Shown here: positions 34,984-42,373 of the stretch, piece by piece
How positions within the stretch are numbered: position 1 is the stretch's first letter
Layout: each line of letters begins with the position of its first letter
Origin: Marinoscillum sp040222955
GTDB taxonomy: Bacteria > Bacteroidota > Bacteroidia > Cytophagales > Cyclobacteriaceae
Assembly: GCF_040222955.1 (NCBI RefSeq)
Contig: NZ_JAVKCA010000005.1
Span: forward strand, 85,727-149,726
DNA length: 64,000 bases
Direction: 5' to 3'
Position numbers and translations under genes: made by a program
The notes under the pieces: model-generated
Told to the model about the DNA's origin: nothing
Databases searched by the model: none
What the model saw: only the letters and a program-made list of their open reading frames with translations

Positions 34984-36642
34984 ATGATCCGATCTCTTTC
35001 CATTAAAAATTACGCACTTATTCAACGCCTGGAGATGTCCCCTTCTCCAAATCTCAACATTATTACGGGCGAAACGGGTGCAGGAAAATCCATTATGCTT
35101 GGGGCCGTGGGCTTGCTGTTGGGTAACCGGGCCGACACCAAAGCACTCTTCAGTGAAGATGAAAAATGTGTGGTGGAAGGCGTATTTGATATTAAGAATT
35201 ACGAACTCAAAGCACTCTTTGAAGCCGCCGACCTGGACTTTGAATCCGAGTGCATTATCAGAAGAGAAATCAGCCCGTCTGGCAAATCACGCGCTTTCAT
35301 CAATGATACACCCGTGACCCTGGACGTGCTCAAAAGCCTGGGCGTTCACCTGATGGATATCCACTCTCAGCACGAGTCATTGCAGTTGGGAAACAACGAA
35401 TACCAGCTGGAAATACTGGACATCTACGCTGCTCATCAGGAGCTCATCAGTCAGTACCAAAAAGCCTATACAGAGTTTAAATCCGCTGAAAAGACCTACT
35501 CCAGACTGGTCAACAAGGCTCAGGAAAGCGCCAAAGACACCGACTATAAGCAGTTTTTATACAATGAGCTGGTAGAGGCACAACTCTCACAGGGAGAACT
35601 GGAGCTATTGGAAGAGGAGCTGGAGATCCTCGAGAATGCTGAGGAAATCAAAGTCAACCTGGGGCAGCTCAATCAGCTCATGGACGAGTCTGAAATATCC
35701 CTGATCAATCAGCTTCAGGAAGGCCTCCCACTGCTTTCTTCCATCAAGGGCTTTTCCAGAAGACTGGAAGAACTCTTCGAGAGGCTGAACAGCGCAAGCA
35801 TAGAACTGCAGGATATTGCCCGTGAAATCGCCAACGAACAGGATCGTGTGGAGCTCGATCCTGAAAGACTCCAGGTCGTCAAAGAACGAATCGATCTGCT
35901 CTTCAGACTCCAGCAAAAGCACCACACCAATGAGATCGCCGAACTCATTACCATCAGAGACGAGCTCAGCGCCGCACTTGAAGAAGTGTTAAACATTGAT
36001 TCGGAAATTAAAAAGGCAAAAAAAGCACTTGATGAGTCTCAGAAAGCCATGCTATTGTCGGGCAAAGCACTCACAGCAAGCAGGCAAAAACATGCTCAGC
36101 CATTTGCGGAAGCCATCAAAGCACTAATCACCAAGCTAGGTATAGAAAACGGCAATATTTCCATCCAAATCACTCCGTCAGAACCCAACATCAATGGACT
36201 GGATTTGGTAGAGCTCCTGTTCTCTGCCAATAAAGGGGTGCAACCACGTGAACTGAAAAATGTAGCCTCAGGTGGTGAGTTTTCCAGACTGATCTTTGCC
36301 GTCAAGTATCTTTTGGCGGACAAAACAGCCATGCCGACCATTATTTTTGATGAAATAGATACAGGGGTATCTGGTGAAATCGCCCTCCAAATGGTCAGCA
36401 TGATGAAGCAAATGGCCCGGAACCATCAGGTGGTATCCATCAGTCACTTGCCCCAGTTTGCCGCAGGTGGAGATGCCCACTACTTTGTCTACAAAGACCA
36501 CTCCTCTGACAAGTCTGTGAGTAAAATCAAAAAACTTCATGAAGAGGAGCGAATATTGGCCATCGCCCAAATGATTGGTGGTGAAAAACCCGGGGCCAGT
36601 GCCATGCAAAGTGCCAAAGAATTGCTGAACCCGGTCTCCTAA
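34984..36642 (+). CDS. recN: DNA repair protein RecN
   Basis: The 552-residue SMC-like ATPase has Walker A GETGAGKS near residue 32, IHSQHESLQL in the N-lobe, a long central coiled coil (about 150-370), the signature ASGGEFSRLIFAVKYLLA, and Walker B TIIFDEIDTGVSG. It ends with the QVVSISHLPQFAA switch region. RecN bridges DNA ends during double-strand break repair. Length and all motifs are normal. It is the last gene of the bamD-to-recN unit. Confidence 0.96.
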   Translation: MIRSLSIKNYALIQRLEMSPSPNLNIITGETGAGKSIMLGAVGLLLGNRADTKALFSEDEKCVVEGVFDIKNYELKALFEAADLDFESECIIRREISPSGKSRAFINDTPVTLDVLKSLGVHLMDIHSQHESLQLGNNEYQLEILDIYAAHQELISQYQKAYTEFKSAEKTYSRLVNKAQESAKDTDYKQFLYNELVEAQLSQGELELLEEELEILENAEEIKVNLGQLNQLMDESEISLINQLQEGLPLLSSIKGFSRRLEELFERLNSASIELQDIAREIANEQDRVELDPERLQVVKERIDLLFRLQQKHHTNEIAELITIRDELSAALEEVLNIDSEIKKAKKALDESQKAMLLSGKALTASRQKHAQPFAEAIKALITKLGIENGNISIQITPSEPNINGLDLVELLFSANKGVQPRELKNVASGGEFSRLIFAVKYLLADKTAMPTIIFDEIDTGVSGEIALQMVSMMKQMARNHQVVSISHLPQFAAGGDAHYFVYKDHSSDKSVSKIKKLHEEERILAIAQMIGGEKPGASAMQSAKELLNPVS

Positions 36643-36684
36643 ACCATTCACCGGAATCTCCAGCCTGATGCCGGAGTATTTACA

Positions 36685-36715
36685 TTGGCAGTACAGGTTA
36701 TTTACCCTATTTTTG
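36685..36715 (+). promoter_or_regulatory. Bacteroidota-type promoter for fabI
   Basis: TTG (36685-36687), 20 bases, then TATTTTTG (36708-36715) is an exact fit to the phylum's promoter pattern. It lies 25 bases before the fabI ATG, in the gap after recN, so fabI has its own promoter. Confidence 0.6.
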
Positions 36716-36740
36716 AGCACTGAAAAAAAACCAATAAACA

Positions 36741-37553
36741 ATGGCCAATAATTTATTACAAGGAAAAAGAGGAATCATATCAGGAGCACTAGACGAAAAC
36801 TCTATCGCCTGGCATGTGGCTGAGCGGGCGCACGAAGAAGGTGCCACTTTTACATTGACCAATGCACCCATCGCCATGCGAATGGGCGCCATCAATCAAC
36901 TGGCAGAGAAAACCGGAAGTGAAATTATTCCTGCAGATGCTACCTCTGTGGAAGAGCTGGAAAACCTCTTTACTAAATCTCAGGAAATCCTTGGCGGAAA
37001 AATAGATTTCGTACTGCACTCCATAGGCATGTCTCCCAACATTCGTAAGGGAAGATCTTATGGCGATCTTAATTACGACTGGTACCAGAAATCACTGGAC
37101 GTATCTGCCTTGTCATTTCATAAGATGATGGCTGTAGCCGAAAAGCAGGACGCACTGAGTGAGTGGGGTTCTGTTGTAGGCCTTTCCTATATCGCAGCGC
37201 AGCGCACTTACCCCTTCTACACCGACATGGCAGATGCCAAAGCGGTATTGGAGTCCATTGCCAGAGGTTATGGCTACAGGTTGGGGAAAGCCAAAAAAGT
37301 ACGTGTCAACACCATCTCTCAGTCTCCTACTAAAACCACCGCCGGATCAGGTATTGGTGGATTTGATAGTTTCTTTGACTTTGCTGATAAGATGTCTCCA
37401 CTGGGCAACGCCCTGGCCGGAGATTGTGCCAACTATTGTATCTTCTTATTCTCTGACCTCAGCAAAATGATCACCATGCAGAACCTTTACCACGATGGAG
37501 GATACTCCAATACTGGTATCTCTGAGGAGATCATCGAGCAGATGGGAAAATAA
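36741..37553 (+). CDS. fabI: Enoyl-[acyl-carrier-protein] reductase (NADH), FabI type
   Basis: The 270-residue product has the FabI dinucleotide pattern (GIISGALDENSIAWHVAE), the SIGMSPNIRKG segment, and the active-site tyrosine/lysine region SYIAAQRTYPFYTDMADAKA, then the substrate loop ISQSPTKTTAGSGI. It reduces the trans-2-enoyl double bond at the end of each fatty acid elongation round. It is followed by a terminator-like hairpin. Confidence 0.95.
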   Translation: MANNLLQGKRGIISGALDENSIAWHVAERAHEEGATFTLTNAPIAMRMGAINQLAEKTGSEIIPADATSVEELENLFTKSQEILGGKIDFVLHSIGMSPNIRKGRSYGDLNYDWYQKSLDVSALSFHKMMAVAEKQDALSEWGSVVGLSYIAAQRTYPFYTDMADAKAVLESIARGYGYRLGKAKKVRVNTISQSPTKTTAGSGIGGFDSFFDFADKMSPLGNALAGDCANYCIFLFSDLSKMITMQNLYHDGGYSNTGISEEIIEQMGK

Positions 37554-37565
37554 AACCATAAGATT

Positions 37566-37610
37566 AAGTTGAAAGTGAGCGTTGTTGATCAACACTTACT
37601 TTCAACTTTT
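37566..37610 (+). terminator. Rho-independent terminator downstream of fabI
   Basis: A 14-bp stem (AAGTTGAAAGTGAG against CTTACTTTCAACTT, one G-T wobble) encloses a 15-base loop with an inner GTTG/CAAC pairing and is followed by a T run. It begins 13 bases past the fabI stop. Confidence 0.75.
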
Positions 37611-37633
37611 CTATTCTACTACTCCTCTATTAA

Positions 37634-38422
37634 ATGCTCTCTTTCCCCAACGCCAAAATCAATCTGGGTCTGAATATCGTCTCCAGGAGACCCGATGGCT
37701 ATCATGACCTGGAAAGTTGCTTCTACCCTATCCCCTGGTGTGATGCGCTGGAAGTACTTCCAGCTGAAAAATTAACCTTTACTTCTACCGGCCTTGATAT
37801 ACCCGGCACTCCGGAATCGAACCTATGTCTTCGTGCATATGATCTCCTTCAAAAAACTTACGATCTTCCGGGAGCGCACATACACCTGCATAAAGTAATC
37901 CCAATGGGTGCAGGACTGGGTGGTGGCTCAGCAGATGGGGCTTTTACACTGAAGATGCTCAATGAATTATTTGATTTGGGACTTGACGTACCGACACTAC
38001 AAAACCTGGCAGGCCAGCTTGGCAGCGATTGTCCCTTTTTTATTGAAAATAAACCGGTTTTGGCTACAGGCACCGGCACTGTCTTTCGTGAGGTAGCTTT
38101 GGACCTTTCGGGAAAACACATCGCCATCAAACACCCTCACATTCACGTGAGCACCCAGAAGGCCTATAGCCTTATCAAACCCAGTGCTCCCGACTATTCG
38201 ATTGAAAATACCTTAAAAGAGCCAATCTCCCAATGGAGAAACGCGCTTAAAAATGATTTTGAAGCGTCAGTTTTCGGCCAATTTCCTGAGATTCAGCAAA
38301 TCAAGGAGGAATTGTATGCATCCGGAGCTCTGTATGCCGCTATGAGCGGCTCGGGCTCGGCTGTTTTCGGGCTCTTTGAGCAGGAAATCTCGCTGGAGGG
38401 GTATGTAACGTTCTCGCTATAA
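37634..38422 (+). CDS. ispE: 4-diphosphocytidyl-2-C-methyl-D-erythritol kinase
   Basis: The 262-residue GHMP kinase has the N-terminal KINLGLNIVSRRPDGYHDL block, the ATP-binding glycine loop PMGAGLGGGSADGA, and a C-terminal motif AAMSGSGSAVFGLF. It phosphorylates the MEP-pathway intermediate for isoprenoid synthesis. Length is slightly short but complete for Bacteroidota. It is the last gene before the repeat-rich region, and a degenerate REP-like half-element starts 37 bases after its stop. Confidence 0.95.
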   Translation: MLSFPNAKINLGLNIVSRRPDGYHDLESCFYPIPWCDALEVLPAEKLTFTSTGLDIPGTPESNLCLRAYDLLQKTYDLPGAHIHLHKVIPMGAGLGGGSADGAFTLKMLNELFDLGLDVPTLQNLAGQLGSDCPFFIENKPVLATGTGTVFREVALDLSGKHIAIKHPHIHVSTQKAYSLIKPSAPDYSIENTLKEPISQWRNALKNDFEASVFGQFPEIQQIKEELYASGALYAAMSGSGSAVFGLFEQEISLEGYVTFSL

Positions 38423-38458
38423 TAGGACGGTGTGCAGGCAAACATCAGCCTTTAGGTA

Positions 38459-38496
38459 GATTCATTCAGAGACCAGCGGTACTCCTCGTAATGACG
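38459..38496 (-). repeat. REP-like half-element, type R1 (degenerate)
   Basis: Read on the minus strand it begins CGTCATTACGA and ends GAATGAATC. The inner part folds as GGAG-T-ACC, loop GCT, GGT-CTCT, the same shape as the R1 copies at 39384 and 39787, with one G-T wobble. It lies just past the ispE stop. Confidence 0.7.
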
Positions 38497-38706
38497 TCAC
38501 TTAACCGTCATTAACGTTACTTTTGTATCTTCTTTTCGGGTTTCTTTACGATACAGACACGAGCTACAAGAATACCCCTTACATTTTCATTAGGAATATT
38601 GCCAGGCTTGTCTACCTAAAGCGTAAATGAGAGCATTTTTCTCAAAAAGGGAACACTCCAAAAAATGGCCCTTACGTCCCTTAATAGGCATTTTTTCTGA
38701 CCACCC

Positions 38707-38794
38707 CATTCATAGCTATCAATGACTTCATCCATAGCTATCAATTGTCTCATTCATAGCTATGAATGGACGGGTTCATGACTATGAAAGAAGG
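38707..38794. repeat. Tandem array of four palindromic units, 22-bp period
   Basis: Units start at 38707, 38729, 38751 and 38773. Each has a core of the form TTCATAGCTATGAA. Unit 3 is a perfect 18-bp palindrome (CATTCATAGCTATGAATG, 38751-38768); unit 1 differs from it by one base in this stretch; unit 2 has a few changes; unit 4 is the most degenerate. The period is close to two helical turns. Confidence 0.85.
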
Positions 38795-38865
38795 GCCAAA
38801 TGGCTGTTCTCATTTTGAGAAAATATGATGGAAATTAGGTGAGTGGCAAACACCCGTCCCCTTCG

Positions 38866-38903
38866 TGCTTCGGTGCTCCCTATGGTCGCACCTCGCAATG
38901 ACG
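38866..38903 (-). repeat. REP-like half-element, type R2
   Basis: On the minus strand it starts CGTCATTGCGA and ends CGAAGCA. The inner hairpin is GGTGC, GA, CC, loop ATA, GG, GA, GCACC, that is, two stems around a tandem G-A internal loop. It is paired with an oppositely oriented R3 element at 38922. Confidence 0.8.
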
Positions 38904-38921
38904 AACTAAGATCAAAACAGG

Positions 38922-38952
38922 GTCATTGCGAGCAAAGCGAAGCAATCTGACG
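38922..38952 (+). repeat. REP-like half-element, type R3
   Basis: It starts GTCATTGCGA and ends GAAGCAATCTGACG. The inner part is only GC, loop AAA, GC. The outer arms pair as GTCA/TGAC and TTGC/GCAA with a two-base TC bulge, as in the other copies. Confidence 0.8.
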
Positions 38953-39040
38953 CATAAAAGGCGGGACAGGGTTAGCCAATTCATAGACTTCCATCAGAAA
39001 TAAAAACTGGTTATTTTTCCTTCAGGATTTAATGGCGATT

Positions 39041-39340
39041 ATGGTAAAAGGTGGCTGCATATACATCATGACCAATGGGAACAATACGACCTTATATGTT
39101 GGTGTGACCTCAAACCTGATCAATCGCATCTATGAGCACAAGAACCATAAATACCCCAGAAGCTTTACAGCACGCTATAACCTGCATAAGCTGGTTTACT
39201 ATGAGTCATTCCCAACCATTGTGGAAGCCATTGACCGGGAAAAACAAATCAAAGGAGGATCCCGAAAAAAGAAAATGGACCTCATATCCTCGCAAAACCC
39301 GGAATGGATTGATCTCTACCCTAATATTCTTGAATGGTAG
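39041..39340 (+). CDS. Small GIY-YIG nuclease domain protein
   Basis: The 99-residue product (start at ATG 39041, MVKGGCIYIMTNGNN; an in-frame ATG at 39032 is possible) is a single GIY-YIG domain. CIYIM and LYVGVT form the two name motifs, the catalytic arginine is in NLINRIYEHK, and the glutamate is in DREKQIKGG. Catalytic residues are intact. It is of the short stand-alone type, with no added DNA-binding domain. The 5' leader and first five codons lie inside a 189-bp duplication, and REP-like hairpins flank the gene on both sides. This suggests a selfish or repeat-associated nuclease rather than a housekeeping gene (inference). Confidence 0.88.
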   Translation: MVKGGCIYIMTNGNNTTLYVGVTSNLINRIYEHKNHKYPRSFTARYNLHKLVYYESFPTIVEAIDREKQIKGGSRKKKMDLISSQNPEWIDLYPNILEW

Positions 39341-39383
39341 ATTAAAACCTGTTCTAAGTAAACCCAAGGGCAAATGTATCAGA

Positions 39384-39422
39384 GGATTGCTTCGGAGACC
39401 TGCGGTACTCCTCGCAATGACG
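39384..39422 (-). repeat. REP-like half-element, type R1
   Basis: On the minus strand it starts CGTCATTGCGA and ends CGAAGCAATCC. The inner hairpin is GGAG-T-ACC, loop GCA, GGT-CTCC: seven pairs with one bulged T. An oppositely oriented R4 element follows after 13 bases. Confidence 0.85.
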
Positions 39423-39435
39423 CAATACACCGTAC

Positions 39436-39479
39436 CGTCATTGCGAATTCCGATGCAATCGGGATGAAGCAATCTGACG
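39436..39479 (+). repeat. REP-like half-element, type R4
   Basis: It starts CGTCATTGCGA and ends GAAGCAATCTGACG. The inner hairpin is ATTCCGAT, loop GCA, ATCGGGAT: eight pairs including one G-T wobble. The inner sequence is unrelated to R1 and R2, yet it is self-complementary with the same 3-base loop size. Confidence 0.85.
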
Positions 39480-39576
39480 TGCCATTACCCAAGAAACACG
39501 CCATGATAATCATGTAAAAGATCTGAAAATCATCGGTACAGTCAGTAAAACGAACTGCAAACAAAAGCACTTCGAT

Positions 39577-39618
39577 GGATTGCTTCGGTGCTCCCTATGG
39601 TCGCACCTCACAATGACG
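39577..39618 (-). repeat. REP-like half-element, type R2 (second copy)
   Basis: It is nearly identical to 38866-38903 and lies at the left end of the second copy of the 189-bp duplication. One base in the outer arm (CACAATGACG instead of CGCAATGACG) differs. Confidence 0.8.
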
Positions 39619-39770
39619 AACTAAAGAGCAAAACAGCGTCATTGCGAGCAAAGCGAAGCAATCTGACGCATAAAAGGCGGGACAGGGTTAGCTAATTCAT
39701 AGACTTCCATCAGAAAAAAAACTGGTTATTTTTCCTTCAGGATTTCAAAAGGGAGAATGGTAAAAGGTGG
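39581..39770 (+). repeat. Second copy of the 189-bp duplication, with a nuclease-gene 5' remnant
   Basis: It matches 38866-39054 and ends in ATGGTAAAAGGTGG, the same first codons as the GIY-YIG gene, preceded here by a good purine-rich GGGAGA. The sequence then diverges, so this is either a relic of a second nuclease gene or a copied leader without its gene. Confidence 0.85.
39637..39668 (+). repeat. REP-like half-element, type R3 (second copy)
   Basis: Its last 31 bases are identical to 38922-38952. Its CGTCATTGCGA start faces the R2 copy at 39577-39618 after an 18-base spacer, making an inverted pair. Confidence 0.8.
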
Positions 39771-39786
39771 CCAAAGGTACTGCGGA

Positions 39787-39825
39787 GGATTGCTTCGGAG
39801 ACCTGCGGTACTCCTCGCAATGACG
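39787..39825 (-). repeat. REP-like half-element, type R1 (unpaired)
   Basis: It is identical to 39384-39422 across the element but has no facing partner. It lies 17 bases beyond the stop of the leftward YbjQ-family gene, where its hairpin could also shape the 3' end of that transcript. Confidence 0.8.
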
Positions 39826-39842
39826 TTACGAATCCCAAACGC

Positions 39843-40163
39843 CTACTGAACCTTCACTGCGGTACCACTGGCACTCACCATGAGCATACCAGAGTCGCGC
39901 CCCACGGTCTCGTAATCCAGGTCCACACCAACAACTGCATTGGCTCCCATAGACTGAGCACGCTCCTGCATCTCAGACACAGCTATGTCTTTAGCCTCAC
40001 GTAGAGCCTTTTCATAAGCGCCAGACCTGCCACCCACCACATCCGTGATGGCTGCAAAGAAGTCTTTGAAAATGTTCGCACCTATAATGGCTTCACCGGT
40101 CACCAACCCGTAATACTCGGTGATCTGCTTTCCTTCGATGTTAGGAGTCGTCACTGTAAGCAT
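39843..40163 (-). CDS. YbjQ/UPF0145 family protein
   Basis: The 106-residue product has the family's order of blocks: TTPNIEGKQITEYYGLVTGEAI, then GGRSGAYEKALREAKDIAVSEM, then GANAVVGVDLDYETVG, and a C-terminal SASGTAVKV strand. These small proteins form oligomeric barrels; their role is not established, though some are annotated as heavy-metal-binding. It is the last gene of the leftward tgt unit, 5 bases after the peptidase gene. Confidence 0.9.
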   Translation of the reverse strand: MLTVTTPNIEGKQITEYYGLVTGEAIIGANIFKDFFAAITDVVGGRSGAYEKALREAKDIAVSEMQERAQSMGANAVVGVDLDYETVGRDSGMLMVSASGTAVKVQ

Positions 40164-40168
40164 ATCAA

Positions 40169-42373
40169 TTATTGTTTAATGTCCGCCAAATCAAGCATGA
40201 AGGCATATTCCATGGCAATCTCCCGGTAAGCCCTGAACCTGCCTGAAGCACCACCATGACCCGCTTCCATATTGGTGTTAAGAAGCAAAAGGTTATCATC
40301 TGTCTTGAACTTACGCAATTTGGCTACCCACTTGGCCGGCTCCCAATATTGCACCTGAGAATCAAAGTACCCGGTCATGACCAGCATATTTGGATAATCC
40401 TGAGCCTTCACATTGTCATACGGAGAATAGCTCTTCATGTATTCATAAGATTCAAGTTCATCAGGATTTCCCCACTCGTCATACTCGTTGGTGGTAAGCG
40501 GAATGGTAGGGTCAGACATGGTAGTGAGTACATCCACAAACGGAACCGCTGCGATCACCCCTCTAAACAGCTCCGGAGCCTGATTGACCACAGCGCCCAT
40601 CAGTAGCCCACCAGCACTGCCCCCCATGGCAAAAAGCCTATTGGAATTCGTGAAATCCGCATTGATCAGATACTGTGCACAGTCCACAAAGTCGTTGAAC
40701 GTATTCTTTTTCTTAAACATCTTACCATCGTCATACCAGGAACGACCCAGTGCCTGACTGCCTCGGATGTGAGCAATACCAAATGCAAAGCCACGATCCA
40801 GTAAGGACAGCCTGCTGGAGCTAAACCCCGGGTCAACGGTATGTCCATACGAGCCATATCCATAGAGCAAAAACGGTCCCTGTCCGTCTTTCTTGAATCC
40901 CTTTTTGTAAATGATAGACATGGGTATACTCCTGCCATCTCTGGCTTCTATCATGATGCGCTCTACTGTATACTGTGACGGATCATGACCACCCACCACT
41001 TCGTCCTGCTTCATCAGCTGGCGCTCTTTGGTGGCCATATCAAAGTCATAAACAGTCTCAGGAGTAGCCAGCGAAGAGTAATAATACCTTAGCGTATTGG
41101 TTTCAAAATCCTTATTGGTATCTATTCCAGCTTTGTAGGCCACTTCGTCCATTGGAATGTAATAATCTTCCTTGCTTTTCTGGTTGATCACCCGGAGCTG
41201 ATTCAATCCGTCCTTTCTTTCTTCTACTACCAGAAAGTTTTTGAAAACCTCGATAGACGACAGCAAAACATCCTCCCTGTGTGGAATGACCTCTTTCCAA
41301 TTGGATTTATCTGTGTTGCTCTCGTTCACCTCCATCAGCCTAAAGTTGGTCGCATCCCAGTTGGTGACCACATAGAATTTGTCCTCAAAATGCTCAATGG
41401 AGTACTCATGCACCCCTTCCCTGGGGGTAAACTGCCTGAATGCTCCGTTCGGGTTATCCGACTTCAAAATGTAGTGATCAGTAGATAAAGTACTGCTGTT
41501 CCAGATGATGATATACTCTCCGGATTTGGACTGATAACAACCTATGTAGTACGATGGGTCCTCCTCCTTATACACCGTCTGATCTGTGTCTGTGGAAGTA
41601 CCCAAAGTATGCTTTTTGATTTCCTCAGAAAGCAGGCTTACCCTGTTTTTAGCGGTATAAAAAAGCGTCTGATTATCTGCAGCCCACGCCACTCCAGCTT
41701 CAGCAAAGGGAATCTCATCCTCCAGAAACTGACCAGTCTCCAGGTTCAATATCCTAATCGTATAAATTCTTCTGCTGAGGGTATCCTCACCGAAGGCCAA
41801 CAACTTATTATCAGGACTTACCCTCAGTCCGGCCACATTGTAAAACTCCTGTCCCTCAGCCAGCTGGTTCACATCCAGTATCACCTGCTCTTTGCTGCTT
41901 AAACTTCCCTTTTTCCGGCAATAGATTGGATATTCCATGCCCTCCTCATAACGCGAGTAGTAATAGTAGCCATGACTCAGGTAGGGAACTGATTCATCGT
42001 TTTGACTGATACGCCCAACCATCTCCTGATAGAGTGTCTCCTGCAGAGTCTCTGTGGATTTTAATGCTTCACTGGTGTACTTGTTTTCACCTCCCAGATA
42101 ATCCAGCACTTTTTGAGTTTGTTCATCAGGCTCAGCTGCCAGTTTTTGCTCATCCGAGAGGCGCATCCAGTAATAATTGTCTACTCGTACATCTCCATGA
42201 CCTGTGAGTTCATAAGGCTGTTTTTCGGCAATTGGTGGCTGCATAGACATTTCTTCTTTTGTACGGTTAGAGGTTTCACCTGAGCACGCTACGTATAGCA
42301 TGACGCTGAACAGGAGCACATAGGGTTGGGTAGATGTCATTGTCTTATTTTTTGAAAAGCTGAATTTAGCCAT
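40169..42373 (-). CDS. Prolyl oligopeptidase family S9A peptidase (oligopeptidase B-like), probable lipoprotein
   Basis: The 734-residue product has an N-terminal seven-blade propeller and a C-terminal alpha/beta hydrolase. The catalytic triad is Ser586 (GGSAGG), Asp671 (GYFDSQV) and His706 (EAGHGG). Oligopeptidase B cleaves short peptides after basic residues. The N-terminus has a charged stretch, a hydrophobic core and Cys30 (YVAC), so it is probably an exported lipoprotein rather than a cytosolic enzyme. The ATG at 42373 directly follows the TAA of the EamA gene; Met12 (42340) is an alternative start. Confidence 0.9.
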   Translation of the reverse strand: MAKFSFSKNKTMTSTQPYVLLFSVMLYVACSGETSNRTKEEMSMQPPIAEKQPYELTGHGDVRVDNYYWMRLSDEQKLAAEPDEQTQKVLDYLGGENKYTSEALKSTETLQETLYQEMVGRISQNDESVPYLSHGYYYYSRYEEGMEYPIYCRKKGSLSSKEQVILDVNQLAEGQEFYNVAGLRVSPDNKLLAFGEDTLSRRIYTIRILNLETGQFLEDEIPFAEAGVAWAADNQTLFYTAKNRVSLLSEEIKKHTLGTSTDTDQTVYKEEDPSYYIGCYQSKSGEYIIIWNSSTLSTDHYILKSDNPNGAFRQFTPREGVHEYSIEHFEDKFYVVTNWDATNFRLMEVNESNTDKSNWKEVIPHREDVLLSSIEVFKNFLVVEERKDGLNQLRVINQKSKEDYYIPMDEVAYKAGIDTNKDFETNTLRYYYSSLATPETVYDFDMATKERQLMKQDEVVGGHDPSQYTVERIMIEARDGRSIPMSIIYKKGFKKDGQGPFLLYGYGSYGHTVDPGFSSSRLSLLDRGFAFGIAHIRGSQALGRSWYDDGKMFKKKNTFNDFVDCAQYLINADFTNSNRLFAMGGSAGGLLMGAVVNQAPELFRGVIAAVPFVDVLTTMSDPTIPLTTNEYDEWGNPDELESYEYMKSYSPYDNVKAQDYPNMLVMTGYFDSQVQYWEPAKWVAKLRKFKTDDNLLLLNTNMEAGHGGASGRFRAYREIAMEYAFMLDLADIKQ

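Larger units (their letters stand above)
38423..39040. repeat. Gene-free, repeat-rich region between ispE and the GIY-YIG gene
   Basis: These 618 bases carry three REP-like half-elements (38459-38496, 38866-38903, 38922-38952), a 22-bp-period palindrome array (38707-38794), an 11-bp inverted repeat pair (CTTTAGGTAGA at 38450-38460 and its complement at 38611-38621) and the first copy of a 189-bp duplication. No coding frame is convincing. Confidence 0.8.
38866..39054 (+). repeat. First copy of a 189-bp direct duplication
   Basis: This stretch matches 39581-39770 almost base for base. Differences are a few substitutions, one-base gaps, and a divergent patch just before the ATG of the GIY-YIG gene. 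It contains REP half-elements R2 and R3, a shared segment with GGCGGGACAGGGTTAG, and the nuclease leader with its first codons. Confidence 0.9.
39341..39842. repeat. Gene-free, repeat-rich region between the GIY-YIG gene and the YbjQ-family gene
   Basis: These 502 bases hold five REP-like half-elements (39384-39422, 39436-39479, 39577-39618, 39637-39668, 39787-39825) and the second copy of the 189-bp duplication. Frames that cross the repeats are not believable genes. Confidence 0.85.

Noticed and set aside
36658..36676. Hairpin after recN (CTCCAGC ... GCCGGAG) as a terminator
   Set aside because: The stem has a mismatch and no convincing T run follows.
39132..39467. A 111-codon frame running through the GIY-YIG gene into REP-like repeats
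   Set aside because: Its tail is only the translation of an R1 half-element (GLLRRPAVLLAMT), and its first part is a shifted frame of the nuclease gene.
38423..39842. CRISPR array
   Set aside because: The repeats are inverted pairs of unequal type with irregular spacing and no spacers of constant length; no cas genes are present.
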